21,504 nucleotides of DNA from the NCBI GenBank assembly GCA_023409995.1, contig JAEYQN010000006.1:1-21504 (forward strand). The letters run 5' to 3'. Position 1 is the first letter of the stretch; each line of letters begins with the position of its first letter. Under the pieces are notes generated by a model that was given only the letters and a program-made list of their open reading frames with translations, did not search any database and was not told where the DNA came from. This document shows positions 8,620-15,705 of this stretch, one piece after another. This DNA comes from Cyanobacteria bacterium OH_CBB_238 (GTDB taxonomy: Bacteria; Cyanobacteriota; Vampirovibrionia; Gastranaerophilales; Gastranaerophilaceae). The translations under genes were made by a program, and so were the position numbers.

Positions 8620-8648
8620 TGTTTAAATAGAGACTAATGGAGAATAAA

Positions 8649-10382
8649 ATGCCACAGGAAACTTGTGAATCAACAAAAATGTTAAAAGGTGCAGAAATAT
8701 TTATAGAATGTTTAAAGAATGAAGGTGTAGACGAAATATTCGGTTATCCTGGAGGGGTTATTCTCTCAATTTATGAAGCATTATATAACTGCAAAGAAAT
8801 CAAACATTATCTTGTAAGGCACGAGCAAGCAGCAATCCATGCAGCAGAAGGCTATGCCCGAGCCAGCGGTAAACCGGGTGTTGCACTAGTTACATCAGGG
8901 CCAGGCGCTTGTAACGCAATTACAGGAATTGCCAATGCATACTATGATAGCTATCCAATCGTTGTTTTCACAGGACAAGTTGGTCTTAAGCAAATAGGCA
9001 ATGATGCCTTTCAAGAGGCAGATATAGTTGGAATTACACGCTCATGTTGTAAACACAACTATTTAGTAAACAACATAAAAGACCTACCCAGGGTCATAAA
9101 AGAAGCATTTCACATTGCTACAACTGGCAAACCTGGACCAGTTGTTGTAGATTTACCTAAAGATATATTAACTGATAAAGCCGAATTTAAACCAGTAAAT
9201 GAAGTAAAACTGCCAGGATATAATCCAACCTATTTTGGACACCCAAGACAAATTTCAAAAGCACTACAGATGTTATGCAATGCAGAAAGACCAGTAATTA
9301 TATCTGGAGGTGGAGTAACTCTGTCAAATGCAAGCAAAGAACTAACTGAACTTGCAGACACATTAAACATACCAGTTGCAAATACCTTGATGGGAATGGG
9401 AACATATCCTTCTGAAGGTGAAATGTCACTAGGAATGCTTGGAATGCATGGAAACTATTGGGCTAACTACGCAGTAAGTAATTGTGACGTTCTTTTTGCA
9501 ATAGGAACAAGGTTTAATGACAGAATAACAGGATGCCTAAAAAGGTTTGCGAAAGATGCACAGATTATACATGTAGACATTGACCCTTGCTCAATATCTA
9601 AAACAGTTAGAGTTGATATACCTATAGTTGGTGACTCAAAGAATATTCTTGAGTCAATGCTTAAGGAATTTTCAGAGCGTGAATATGACATAAATCAAGA
9701 AGTAAAAGATGCATGGTTTGCTCAAATTCAAGAATGGAAACAAAAAAGGGCTCTTCCAGCAGTTAATTCTCAAAAACTAAGCCCATTAACAGTAATAGAA
9801 TCTATTAATAGAATTACTAAAGAATATGATCCAGTAATTGCAACAGAAGTTGGTCAACACCAGATGTGGACAGCTCAATTATATAAATTCAATAAACCAA
9901 GAAAGCTTATAACTTCAGGCGGATTAGGAACAATGGGCTTTGGATTCCCTGCAGCGATGGGGGCCAATGTAGCATTAAAAGATAAGGTTGTAATTAACAT
10001 AGCTGGAGATGGAAGCATACAAATGAACATACAAGAACTTGCGACTTGCGTTGAGTACAACATACCAGTAATAACAGCTATTATAAATAATGGCTACTTA
10101 GGAATGGTCCGACAATGGCAAGAAAAGCTATTTGATAAGCATTACTCTCAAACTAAAATTTCAGGCCCGGACTTTGTAAAAGTAGCAGAAGCTTATGGAG
10201 CTCTTGGCTTTAGAGTTGAAAAAGAAGAAGATATCGAACCTGTTTTAAAGAAAGCAATAGAATCAAGAAGACCTGTTTTCATTGACTTTATAGTAGAGCC
10301 ATTTGAAATGGTATACCCTTGGGTTCTTGCTGGAAATCCTTTAAACAAAGTTTTATTATCTAATGATTGTCCTATCAGTTAA
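8649..10382 (+). CDS. ilvB: Acetolactate synthase, large (catalytic) subunit
   Basis: This thiamine-diphosphate enzyme condenses two pyruvates to 2-acetolactate, or pyruvate with 2-oxobutyrate, as the first common step of valine, leucine and isoleucine synthesis. The N-terminal Pyr domain carries the cofactor-activating glutamate in RHEQAA (Glu59). The central domain and the C-terminal PP domain follow, and the ThDP/Mg motif starts at GDGS (453-456) and ends in INNGYLGMVRQWQ. The start chosen is ATG at 8649, because GGAG lies 6 bases before it. The ATG at 8637 overlaps that SD and has no site of its own. That gives 577 residues, normal for the family. Thirteen bases separate its stop codon from ilvN. 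Confidence 0.97.
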   Translation: MPQETCESTKMLKGAEIFIECLKNEGVDEIFGYPGGVILSIYEALYNCKEIKHYLVRHEQAAIHAAEGYARASGKPGVALVTSGPGACNAITGIANAYYDSYPIVVFTGQVGLKQIGNDAFQEADIVGITRSCCKHNYLVNNIKDLPRVIKEAFHIATTGKPGPVVVDLPKDILTDKAEFKPVNEVKLPGYNPTYFGHPRQISKALQMLCNAERPVIISGGGVTLSNASKELTELADTLNIPVANTLMGMGTYPSEGEMSLGMLGMHGNYWANYAVSNCDVLFAIGTRFNDRITGCLKRFAKDAQIIHVDIDPCSISKTVRVDIPIVGDSKNILESMLKEFSEREYDINQEVKDAWFAQIQEWKQKRALPAVNSQKLSPLTVIESINRITKEYDPVIATEVGQHQMWTAQLYKFNKPRKLITSGGLGTMGFGFPAAMGANVALKDKVVINIAGDGSIQMNIQELATCVEYNIPVITAIINNGYLGMVRQWQEKLFDKHYSQTKISGPDFVKVAEAYGALGFRVEKEEDIEPVLKKAIESRRPVFIDFIVEPFEMVYPWVLAGNPLNKVLLSNDCPIS

Positions 10383-10395
10383 GAGGAAGTAAAAG

Positions 10396-10896
10396 ATGAA
10401 TCATACAATTTCAGTACTAGTGAGAAATGAGTCTGGGGTACTTTCCAGAATAAGCGACTTATTTAGCGGAAGAGGATACAATATTGAAAGCTTAACGGTA
10501 GCACCCACATTAGACCCTGAGTTTTCCAGAATAACAATAGTTACATCTGGAGAAGAAAAAGTTATAGAACAGATAATAAAACAGCTAAATCGACTTATCC
10601 CAACAATAAAAGTTACTGATTTATCCATTGATGACTGCGTTGAAAGAGAAATAATATTATGCAAAGTGTGTGCAAGAGATGAAGATAGGTCAGAAATATT
10701 AAGGATTGCAGAAATTTTTAGTGCAAAAATAATAGATGTATCTCCAAAAACATACACCTTACAAGCATTGGGTGATGAAAGACAAATCAGGTCATTAGTT
10801 GAACTATTACGACCTATCGGAATAAAAGAACTTGTTAGATCAGGGAAAGTAGCTATTTCAAGAAGCAGTGGCTTCCAAAACATAAAAAATTTATAA
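10396..10896 (+). CDS. ilvN: Acetolactate synthase, small (regulatory) subunit
   Basis: The small subunit activates the catalytic subunit and makes it sensitive to valine feedback. Its 166 residues fit the common IlvN/IlvH length. The N-terminal ACT domain is clear (HTISVLVRNESGVLSRISDLFSGRGYNIESL, about 3-33, with the ligand-site pattern N-E-S-G-V-L). A C-terminal ACT-like domain follows from about residue 85, including the typical EREIILCKV. A strong AGAGGAAG SD precedes the ATG, and it is co-transcribed with ilvB. The stop codon overlaps, tail to tail, the stop of the nucleotidyltransferase gene on the other strand, and no terminator separates them. Confidence 0.96.
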   Translation: MNHTISVLVRNESGVLSRISDLFSGRGYNIESLTVAPTLDPEFSRITIVTSGEEKVIEQIIKQLNRLIPTIKVTDLSIDDCVEREIILCKVCARDEDRSEILRIAEIFSAKIIDVSPKTYTLQALGDERQIRSLVELLRPIGIKELVRSGKVAISRSSGFQNIKNL

Positions 10897-12114
10897 AAAT
10901 CTTTTTACAAAATTAATTTCATCTTGCTTGGAAACAACATTTCCAAGCAATTTTTGCTTTAACACTTCATTAAGGGTTTGTCCAAATTCAACAGAAGGGA
11001 CAAAACCCATTTGAATCAAGTCCGAACCTGTAATTTCCAACTTAACAGCAGAAAGTTTAATAGAATACTTTACAGCATCCTCATCACCAGTGAGTGAATA
11101 ATAAATTGCTAGAGACGATTCATTGATTCCTTCAAAAAACTTATATATCTTATAATCATCACTTTTTTCTACTGCTCTATTATCGTAAAGTTGTTTAGCC
11201 TCAACTATTATTCTTTTTTCTTTTCCTGACAAATTCAATCTTGCAAAGGTTTGTTCATCTTCATTAAATACCAAAATTCCAAGATATATCAACCAAATAT
11301 CATCAGATAAAATATCAAATTTATACAAAGTTGATTTAATTTTAGTTCCATCAACATCTGGAAAAGGCTTACTTGAAATAAGTTTATAAATTTTTTCACT
11401 TATCACTCTATCAAAAGCTTCTGGATTATTTAATAGAAACAATTGTTTAAATTCATTCTTTACTCGTTCTAGTGGCATTACATTATTATGACAGCTGAGA
11501 TAATCTTCCTGAAGCTTTTTTGTATCATTGCCCAACTCAAAGCCGAATCTTAAAGAAAACTTGAGCCCCCGAACTATTCTTGAAGGATCATCCAAGAAAC
11601 TTTTTTCATGCAGTACATTTAACTCTTTTTTCTCTATATCCTTGTATCCATTTAAGTAGTCAATTAACTCAAACATATTATCTTTATTTAAAGACAAAGC
11701 CATAGAATTAATTGTAAAATCACGCCTAACGACATCTTCTGAAAGAGAACAAGAAATCTCTTTAACAACTGGCAATTCACCAGGATTATCATAAACTTCG
11801 CATCTTGTTGAGGCAATATCAACCTCTAACAGATTTTCAAATAGAACTTTTGCTGTTTTTAGATTGTTTTGGAGTTGGATAATTTTACATACTCCACATC
11901 CTTCAAGCTTTTTAGCAAATAAAATAGCATTACCTTCAACCAGTAAATCTATATCATATATTTGCTTATTCATTATGAGATCTCTGACAATTCCACCAAT
12001 TAGATAAAGAGGAAATTTGTATTTATTAGCAACTCTGGAACAAATTTGCAACACATGTTTTACTTCAGAAGACAAAAGTGAATTATATTCTTCCTCTAGA
12101 CAAACTTTGCTCAA
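10891..12114 (-). CDS. tRNA nucleotidyltransferase (CCA-adding family) / poly(A) polymerase-like
   Basis: This class II nucleotidyltransferase is expected to build or repair the 3' CCA end of tRNAs. The 407 residues contain LIGGIVRD at 38-45, the metal-binding D-x-D in YDIDLLV (Asp54, Asp56), RRDFTINSMAL at 130-140, and DDPSRIVRGLKFSLRFGF at 175-192. The motif with Glu-Arg (PLERVKNEF) for base recognition is also present. Some cyanobacteria-related lineages split CC- and A-addition between two enzymes, so full CCA activity is not assured. The start is TTG at 12112-12114, with an AAGG SD 8 bases upstream. Another start a little downstream is possible. It lies 17 bases after the acidic coiled-coil gene, in one operon. 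Confidence 0.9.
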   Translation of the reverse strand: MSKVCLEEEYNSLLSSEVKHVLQICSRVANKYKFPLYLIGGIVRDLIMNKQIYDIDLLVEGNAILFAKKLEGCGVCKIIQLQNNLKTAKVLFENLLEVDIASTRCEVYDNPGELPVVKEISCSLSEDVVRRDFTINSMALSLNKDNMFELIDYLNGYKDIEKKELNVLHEKSFLDDPSRIVRGLKFSLRFGFELGNDTKKLQEDYLSCHNNVMPLERVKNEFKQLFLLNNPEAFDRVISEKIYKLISSKPFPDVDGTKIKSTLYKFDILSDDIWLIYLGILVFNEDEQTFARLNLSGKEKRIIVEAKQLYDNRAVEKSDDYKIYKFFEGINESSLAIYYSLTGDEDAVKYSIKLSAVKLEITGSDLIQMGFVPSVEFGQTLNEVLKQKLLGNVVSKQDEINFVKRFL

Positions 12115-12131
12115 CTAACTAACCTTATATG

Positions 12132-12767
12132 CTAATTCTTTTTTATGTACACATTACCAAGTATGCATTGATAAGAATCAAGTTCATGCTCTAATTCTTG
12201 AATTCTATCAATTAAAATAGTGTTATCTTCCAATAATTCTTTAATTTTAGAGGACAAAACTTCATTGTCTTTTTTATAACCACCAGCTTCAAAAGCCTCA
12301 TCAATCCATTGAGTATTTTTTAAGTAACTTGAAATATCTCCAGAAATTTTTTCTGCAATAGAATGAGCTAATACTCCCAATGTTTGTCCGGTGATGTCTA
12401 AAGTCACATTTTGCATCTCTGCATCATTTCTTTGTTGAACAACCTCAACAATAGACGATTCAGGCAAGATTGTTTCATCAATTATTTGTTCATCATTCAA
12501 AGATGATTCAACAATAGGCTCATCCTGAACTTCAGGATATTCTTCCTTTTTAATAACCTCAACATCATACAAATTTTGTTCTTCTTTTTTAGGAACAAGA
12601 GCCGACTTTATTTTTTCAAAAGCAGCTTCATCATAAAACTCTACGCCATTCTCATCTTCATAAATGGCTTCGATTTTCCAATTTTTAATGAATGCATCCA
12701 ATATAAATTCATCAACAAAATTGTCGTCCGTATTTAATATTTTTATTATTTCACTTTTGGAAAGCAT
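12132..12767 (-). CDS. Acidic protein with possible N-terminal winged-helix and C-terminal coiled coil, unknown function
   Basis: The family of this 211-residue protein is not recognised. Residues 1-58 look like a small helical domain followed by EDENGVEFYDEAAFEKI, a pattern reminiscent of MerR/excisionase-type winged helices. This is a weak resemblance only. Residues 60-130 are very acidic and probably disordered (many Glu, Asp, Pro). From about 165 to the end the heptad pattern (SSKIKELLEDNTILIDRIQELEHELDSY region) suggests a coiled coil. The start ATG has AGGGAT 6 bases upstream. It is the first gene of an operon with the tRNA nucleotidyltransferase, 17 bases apart, behind an extended -10 promoter. 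A role as a structural or DNA-associated factor would be a guess. Confidence 0.7.
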   Translation of the reverse strand: MLSKSEIIKILNTDDNFVDEFILDAFIKNWKIEAIYEDENGVEFYDEAAFEKIKSALVPKKEEQNLYDVEVIKKEEYPEVQDEPIVESSLNDEQIIDETILPESSIVEVVQQRNDAEMQNVTLDITGQTLGVLAHSIAEKISGDISSYLKNTQWIDEAFEAGGYKKDNEVLSSKIKELLEDNTILIDRIQELEHELDSYQCILGNVYIKKN

Positions 12768-12801
12768 TCTTTATCCCTACTATGTGCTTAAACACAACTA
12801 C

Positions 12802-12810
12802 ATTATAGCA
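12802..12810 (-). promoter_or_regulatory. Extended -10 promoter for the coiled-coil/nucleotidyltransferase operon
   Basis: The minus strand reads TGCTATAAT, a perfect -10 hexamer with a TG extension, 34 bases before the start of the 211-residue protein. The -35 region is only T-rich. It lies just beyond the terminator of the upstream small gene, as expected for the start of a new transcription unit. Confidence 0.65.
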
Positions 12811-12820
12811 AAATATATTG

Positions 12821-12850
12821 AAAAAGGGCACCTACTAAGGTACCCTTTTT
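12821..12850 (-). terminator. Intrinsic terminator after the 91-residue protein gene
   Basis: Two 12-base arms (AAAAAGGGTACC and GGTGCCCTTTTT on the minus strand) flank a 6-base loop. The single irregular position is a U-G pair in the minus-strand RNA but an A-C mismatch in the plus-strand RNA. This indicates that it was selected to stop minus-strand transcription from the gene at 12869-13144. Confidence 0.85.
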
Positions 12851-12868
12851 ACATTTTAAAATATTGAA

Positions 12869-13144
12869 TTAATCTTCATTACGTCCAGCAATAGCATTTT
12901 TTGCTACAGAAGCCACTGCACCAATAACGGTAGAAGCCGCCACAGCCGCAGAACTTAACAACAATGTTTTTTTAGGGTTTGCCTTAGCAAAATCAACTGT
13001 ATCTTTGATTAAAGATTTTGTACCTTTAAATTCATTAACAGCAAAATCTTTAACAACACCTGCTCCTTTTTGAGCTTCAGAAGCAACTTTCTTACCCAAT
13101 TCGATTGCTCGAGGGGCTAGAGATTTAACATTAGGTATTTTCAT
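12869..13144 (-). CDS. Small Lys/Ala-rich protein with C-terminal membrane segment, unknown function
   Basis: The function of this 91-residue protein is not recognised. The N-terminal 59 residues are a basic, helical, Lys/Ala-rich stretch. Residues 60-80 (TLLLSSAAVAASTVIGAVAS) form an Ala/Gly/Val-rich hydrophobic segment compatible with one membrane helix, followed by a short hydrophilic tail. An internal E-F-K-G at 38-41 may be chance. The start is ATG at 13142-13144, with AAGGAG 7 bases upstream. An in-frame upstream start at 13201 is rejected because the promoter at 13179-13208 overlaps that extension. It lies downstream of the 548-residue membrane protein gene on the same strand, has its own promoter, and is followed by a terminator. 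A tail-anchored or phage-shock-like membrane role is only a guess. Confidence 0.65.
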   Translation of the reverse strand: MKIPNVKSLAPRAIELGKKVASEAQKGAGVVKDFAVNEFKGTKSLIKDTVDFAKANPKKTLLLSSAAVAASTVIGAVASVAKNAIAGRNED

Positions 13145-13178
13145 CACACAACTCCTTTTCCTACTTATAGTAACTGTA

Positions 13179-13208
13179 AATATAATCTTTTTTGCTAGCA
13201 TGTTTCAA
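13179..13208 (-). promoter_or_regulatory. Promoter for the 91-residue protein gene
   Basis: On the minus strand TTGAAA and TATATT are separated by 18 bases, about 35 bases before the chosen ATG. This supports the shorter reading of the gene and its independent transcription from the larger membrane-protein gene upstream. Confidence 0.55.
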
Positions 13209-13235
13209 TCTTTGTAATTTATCTTTACAAGAAGC

Positions 13236-14882
13236 TTAACCTGCTATTTTGCTAAATACTTCATCCTTAACTGAATTTTTCTGAGCATAGTATTTGATAC
13301 CACTATCAGTGGGTGGGGACACTGTTTTTTTGCCTTTTTCTATTTTATTTGTAATAAATATATTTAGTTTAGCAATTCCAACTCCAAGAATAACTCCTGA
13401 ATATAAGTAACCTGCAATCTGGGCTAAAGCAAGTTTTCCTACTTTAATTTTCTTTAACTGGTCAGCCTCTTTCCATAGAGTAGAAAATTTTAACTTTTCA
13501 CCATTTTTTAATGCTTGCTTAATTTTATCACTGGCATTCTCAAGTAGCACCTCATTATATGACTTAACATCCACTTTAGTTAGCCATTTTAGTTTGGCTT
13601 TTATACCAGTAGATCCACTAGCATTTATAGGATTGTTTATCAAATCTTTATCAAATATTCTTGCAGCCACTTTTGTAACCATACCACCAAGAATAAGCCA
13701 ATTTGCAAAGCCTAAGAAATCTTTTATTGTACTTTCTCTTAATTCATTCTTATCTCGAGAAGACAAGAATCGACTCATTATAGTAGCACCATAAAGAACC
13801 TTAAATTGGTTAAGATTTGGTAATTTATTTGTAAATTGAATTTTATTAAGTACATCAATTGGCTTTTTACTTATAGTTTTAAAAGCAAGAACACCCATTG
13901 TACCGGCTGCCGCAAGTTTCATTAACTTGAAGGTTGTCGTCTTATCTGGCTCTCTACCCTCCACACCAACAAAACCTTCTTTACCTGTACGTTTTTTGGT
14001 CAAATAAGTGTTAATAGGTTGGACACTGGCACCAATTGCACCAGAAATTGCTAGACCCAACAACGCAGTTTTTGTTTTAGTATTTTTTAAGGATTTAGCA
14101 AAATCTTCTAAGCTATAATCCTGAGCCCTATGCTTAAATGCACGCCCGAGCTCAGTAGCCGTATTAACCATTACATCTAAAGAATCTTCTATTATTTTAG
14201 ATTGTTTAACTGTAGAACTAGACGTTGATTCTGCAGCAGTCTCAAAACCCAGTCTATATTTATTAGACGCACCTGTGTCAGAAATAAGTTTTGCAACTAT
14301 ATTTTTCTTCACACTTGATTCTAAAGGTGTTTTCTTTTCAGTTTCTTTAACTAAAGTATTTATAATATCATTTTTTAACTCAATATTTTTTATTTTTACC
14401 CACGCATCATCACCAACAACGTCATAAGAACCATTAAAACCCTCTATATGATCAAATACTTTTTGATAATAAGTCTCAACACTGCCATTAGATTCTTTCC
14501 ATATAGAACTAAACAAATCAATAGCATCATTATTTGCAAAAATTTGATTTGCTTTAATGCCATGTGCTTTATTAATACTGGCTGAAGTTACAGCTGCTGC
14601 TAACATTCCAACAGCACCAACAGCCAAGTGATTAGCGGTACTAGAACCTTCTCTAATCCCTGTTTCTGTGCCAGCATCAACCCCTCTATTTTTCATATCT
14701 GTTATGGTTCTTGGTATTACCATAGATCCTAAATCTACAGCACAAGCCCCTAAAGCTGGGCTTTCACTTAACCATTTAAGCGCTGCAATTGGGGCTTCTA
14801 TACCCTTGAAACTGGGTGTATTATATTGCTGCCTACATCGTTGTTCATAACTAAGTGGTGTACTGTTAATTTTTGATATCAT
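13236..14882 (-). CDS. Multi-pass membrane protein with N-terminal SFKG motif, unknown function
   Basis: I do not recognise a functional family for this 548-residue protein. A short polar N-terminal tail carries S-F-K-G at 24-27, as in other lineage-type proteins. Hydrophobic, Gly/Ala-rich segments at about 86-102, 273-288, 320-336, 388-405 and 483-510 could be membrane helices. They are separated by charged soluble loops, the largest at 105-270. A distinctive GKEGFVGVEGREPDK stretch (300-314) lies after the second hydrophobic segment and looks like a conserved family signature. There is no classical signal peptide. The start ATG has a weak TAGG SD. Upstream is a long divergent intergenic region. 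Confidence is high that this is a gene and low on any role. Confidence 0.7.
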   Translation of the reverse strand: MISKINSTPLSYEQRCRQQYNTPSFKGIEAPIAALKWLSESPALGACAVDLGSMVIPRTITDMKNRGVDAGTETGIREGSSTANHLAVGAVGMLAAAVTSASINKAHGIKANQIFANNDAIDLFSSIWKESNGSVETYYQKVFDHIEGFNGSYDVVGDDAWVKIKNIELKNDIINTLVKETEKKTPLESSVKKNIVAKLISDTGASNKYRLGFETAAESTSSSTVKQSKIIEDSLDVMVNTATELGRAFKHRAQDYSLEDFAKSLKNTKTKTALLGLAISGAIGASVQPINTYLTKKRTGKEGFVGVEGREPDKTTTFKLMKLAAAGTMGVLAFKTISKKPIDVLNKIQFTNKLPNLNQFKVLYGATIMSRFLSSRDKNELRESTIKDFLGFANWLILGGMVTKVAARIFDKDLINNPINASGSTGIKAKLKWLTKVDVKSYNEVLLENASDKIKQALKNGEKLKFSTLWKEADQLKKIKVGKLALAQIAGYLYSGVILGVGIAKLNIFITNKIEKGKKTVSPPTDSGIKYYAQKNSVKDEVFSKIAG

Positions 14883-15019
14883 GTTTAGCCTATGTAAATG
14901 TATTATTCCAAGGTTTTAATGCATATGAATTTTATTTTTTGCCATTGCCTATACTATTTTGTTACATTTAAACTCGAAAAAATATAATTTAAAAGCTATT
15001 AAACTATTAAAAATAAGCT

Positions 15020-15035
15020 TATTATGTGCATAATA
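15020..15035. repeat. 16-bp palindrome TATTATG-TG-CATAATA, candidate operator
   Basis: Two perfect 7-base inverted arms are separated by 2 bases, the geometry of a dimeric helix-turn-helix operator. It lies in the middle of the divergent gap, 164 bases before the 88-residue protein gene and 138 bases before the 548-residue protein gene. Confidence 0.4.
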
Positions 15036-15061
15036 GCCATATTCAAAAAACAATTGTATAT

Positions 15062-15093
15062 TTTACATTTATTAAGAAAATAAATAGTGTAAA
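15062..15093. repeat. Imperfect inverted repeat with TTTACA/TGTAAA arms
   Basis: TTTACATTTATT is mirrored by AATAAATAGTGTAAA, an exact match apart from a 3-base bulge. A further TTTACATTT copy follows at 15110-15118. It could be a regulator site or chance in AT-rich DNA. Confidence 0.3.
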
Positions 15094-15198
15094 CAATAGT
15101 AAATATAACTTTACATTTTAATAAAAATAATTAAAGTTTTAAGAGGTTAGGTTCGATAAATTTTAGGTAAGACATAAAGCACGTTCCAAGGAGAAAGA

Positions 15199-15465
15199 AT
15201 GAGCGACGCAAATACAGGAAATATACTAAACCGCCCATTTGGGTTAAATATCACACTGCCACAGCGTACGCTTCAACAATTCCAGGAAACAGCAACTAAT
15301 GCCGTGAACTTATTTTCTCCGGTGGTAGATTACCTCGAAGAAAACGACAAGGTTTTTAGCGGTGAAGTTGCCAGACAGATAGAAAAATATAATGAAATGG
15401 CTTACGCAATGGGCTCTGCAGCAAGAGCAGGAAAAGACAAAACTACATTTAATATGAAAGGATAA
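15199..15465 (+). CDS. 88-residue orphan protein, unknown function
   Basis: The family of this protein is not recognised. It is small, soluble and mostly helical, with no signal peptide or membrane segment. Its middle (about 27-68) has an amphipathic helical look, and the C-terminus is polar and Lys-rich (GKDKTTFNMKG). The translation signal is very strong: AAGGAG 5 bases before the ATG. It stands alone, with a 316-base AT-rich upstream region and its own hairpin terminator downstream. That is the layout of an abundant, separately regulated small protein. Use of the plus strand is supported by the SD and terminator; the minus-strand frame across its 3' half has neither. Confidence 0.75.
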   Translation: MSDANTGNILNRPFGLNITLPQRTLQQFQETATNAVNLFSPVVDYLEENDKVFSGEVARQIEKYNEMAYAMGSAARAGKDKTTFNMKG

Positions 15466-15509
15466 CACATAGAGTAATCTATTTATCAACAATTGAATAT
15501 TTTTTATGT

Positions 15510-15535
15510 TAAAGGGTCTAAAGTTAGACCCTTTA
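15510..15535 (+). terminator. Hairpin terminator after the 88-residue protein gene
   Basis: A perfect 11-bp stem (TAAAGGGTCTA / TAGACCCTTTA) closes an AAGT loop, 45 bases past the stop codon. The following T-run is short and broken (GTATTTAG), so termination may be partial. Both neighbouring genes are on the plus strand, so it insulates amiC. Confidence 0.7.
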
Positions 15536-15670
15536 GTATTTAGAATATTAAAATTAGTTAACAATAAAGCTCATTACAAGGCATATTTTTTACAATCTCC
15601 AAATATCAAATCAATAGAGCTTTTAAGTTAAAAATTAAAACAACAACAACAGGACTATATAGCTTAACAA

Positions 15671-15698
15671 TTGATATTCATCATTTTACGTTTATCAT
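15671..15698 (+). promoter_or_regulatory. Promoter of the amidase gene placing the start site at its ATG
   Basis: TTGATA and TATCAT are separated by 16 bases. Transcription would start about 7 bases past the -10 element, at or beside the A of the ATG at 15706. No SD-like sequence exists in the 20 bases before that ATG, so the transcript looks leaderless. Confidence 0.5.
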
Positions 15699-15705
15699 TA
15701 TTAAT

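Larger units (their letters stand above)
14883..15198. other. 316-base AT-rich divergent intergenic region
   Basis: No gene or RNA gene was seen here. The stretch separates the divergent 548-residue membrane protein gene and the 88-residue orphan. It contains the palindrome at 15020-15035, the imperfect inverted repeat at 15062-15093, and four TTTACA/TGTAAA half-sites, at 14893, 15062, 15088 and 15110. No convincing -35/-10 pair could be chosen for either gene. Confidence 0.5.

Noticed and set aside
8562..8648. Leader-peptide attenuator or T-box for ilvBN
   Set aside because: There is no short frame rich in Leu, Val or Ile codons and no T-box sequence, only one simple hairpin.
10401..10883. 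A 160-residue open frame antisense to almost all of ilvN
   Set aside because: It has no SD, its composition is that of a reverse-complement shadow (many Ser/Leu/Ile), and ilvN on the other strand is certain.
13145..13201. Longer 110-residue reading of the small membrane protein
   Set aside because: The extension has no SD and overlaps a TTGAAA-N18-TATATT promoter. The inner ATG has a perfect SD.
15310..15564. A minus-strand frame of 84 residues over the end of the 88-residue gene
   Set aside because: It crosses the hairpin terminator, lacks an SD, and conflicts with a plus-strand gene that has strong signals.
15640..15652. CAA triplet run before the amidase gene
   Set aside because: Only about four units in non-coding AT-rich DNA. 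No phase-variable arrangement with a frame or promoter could be made out.
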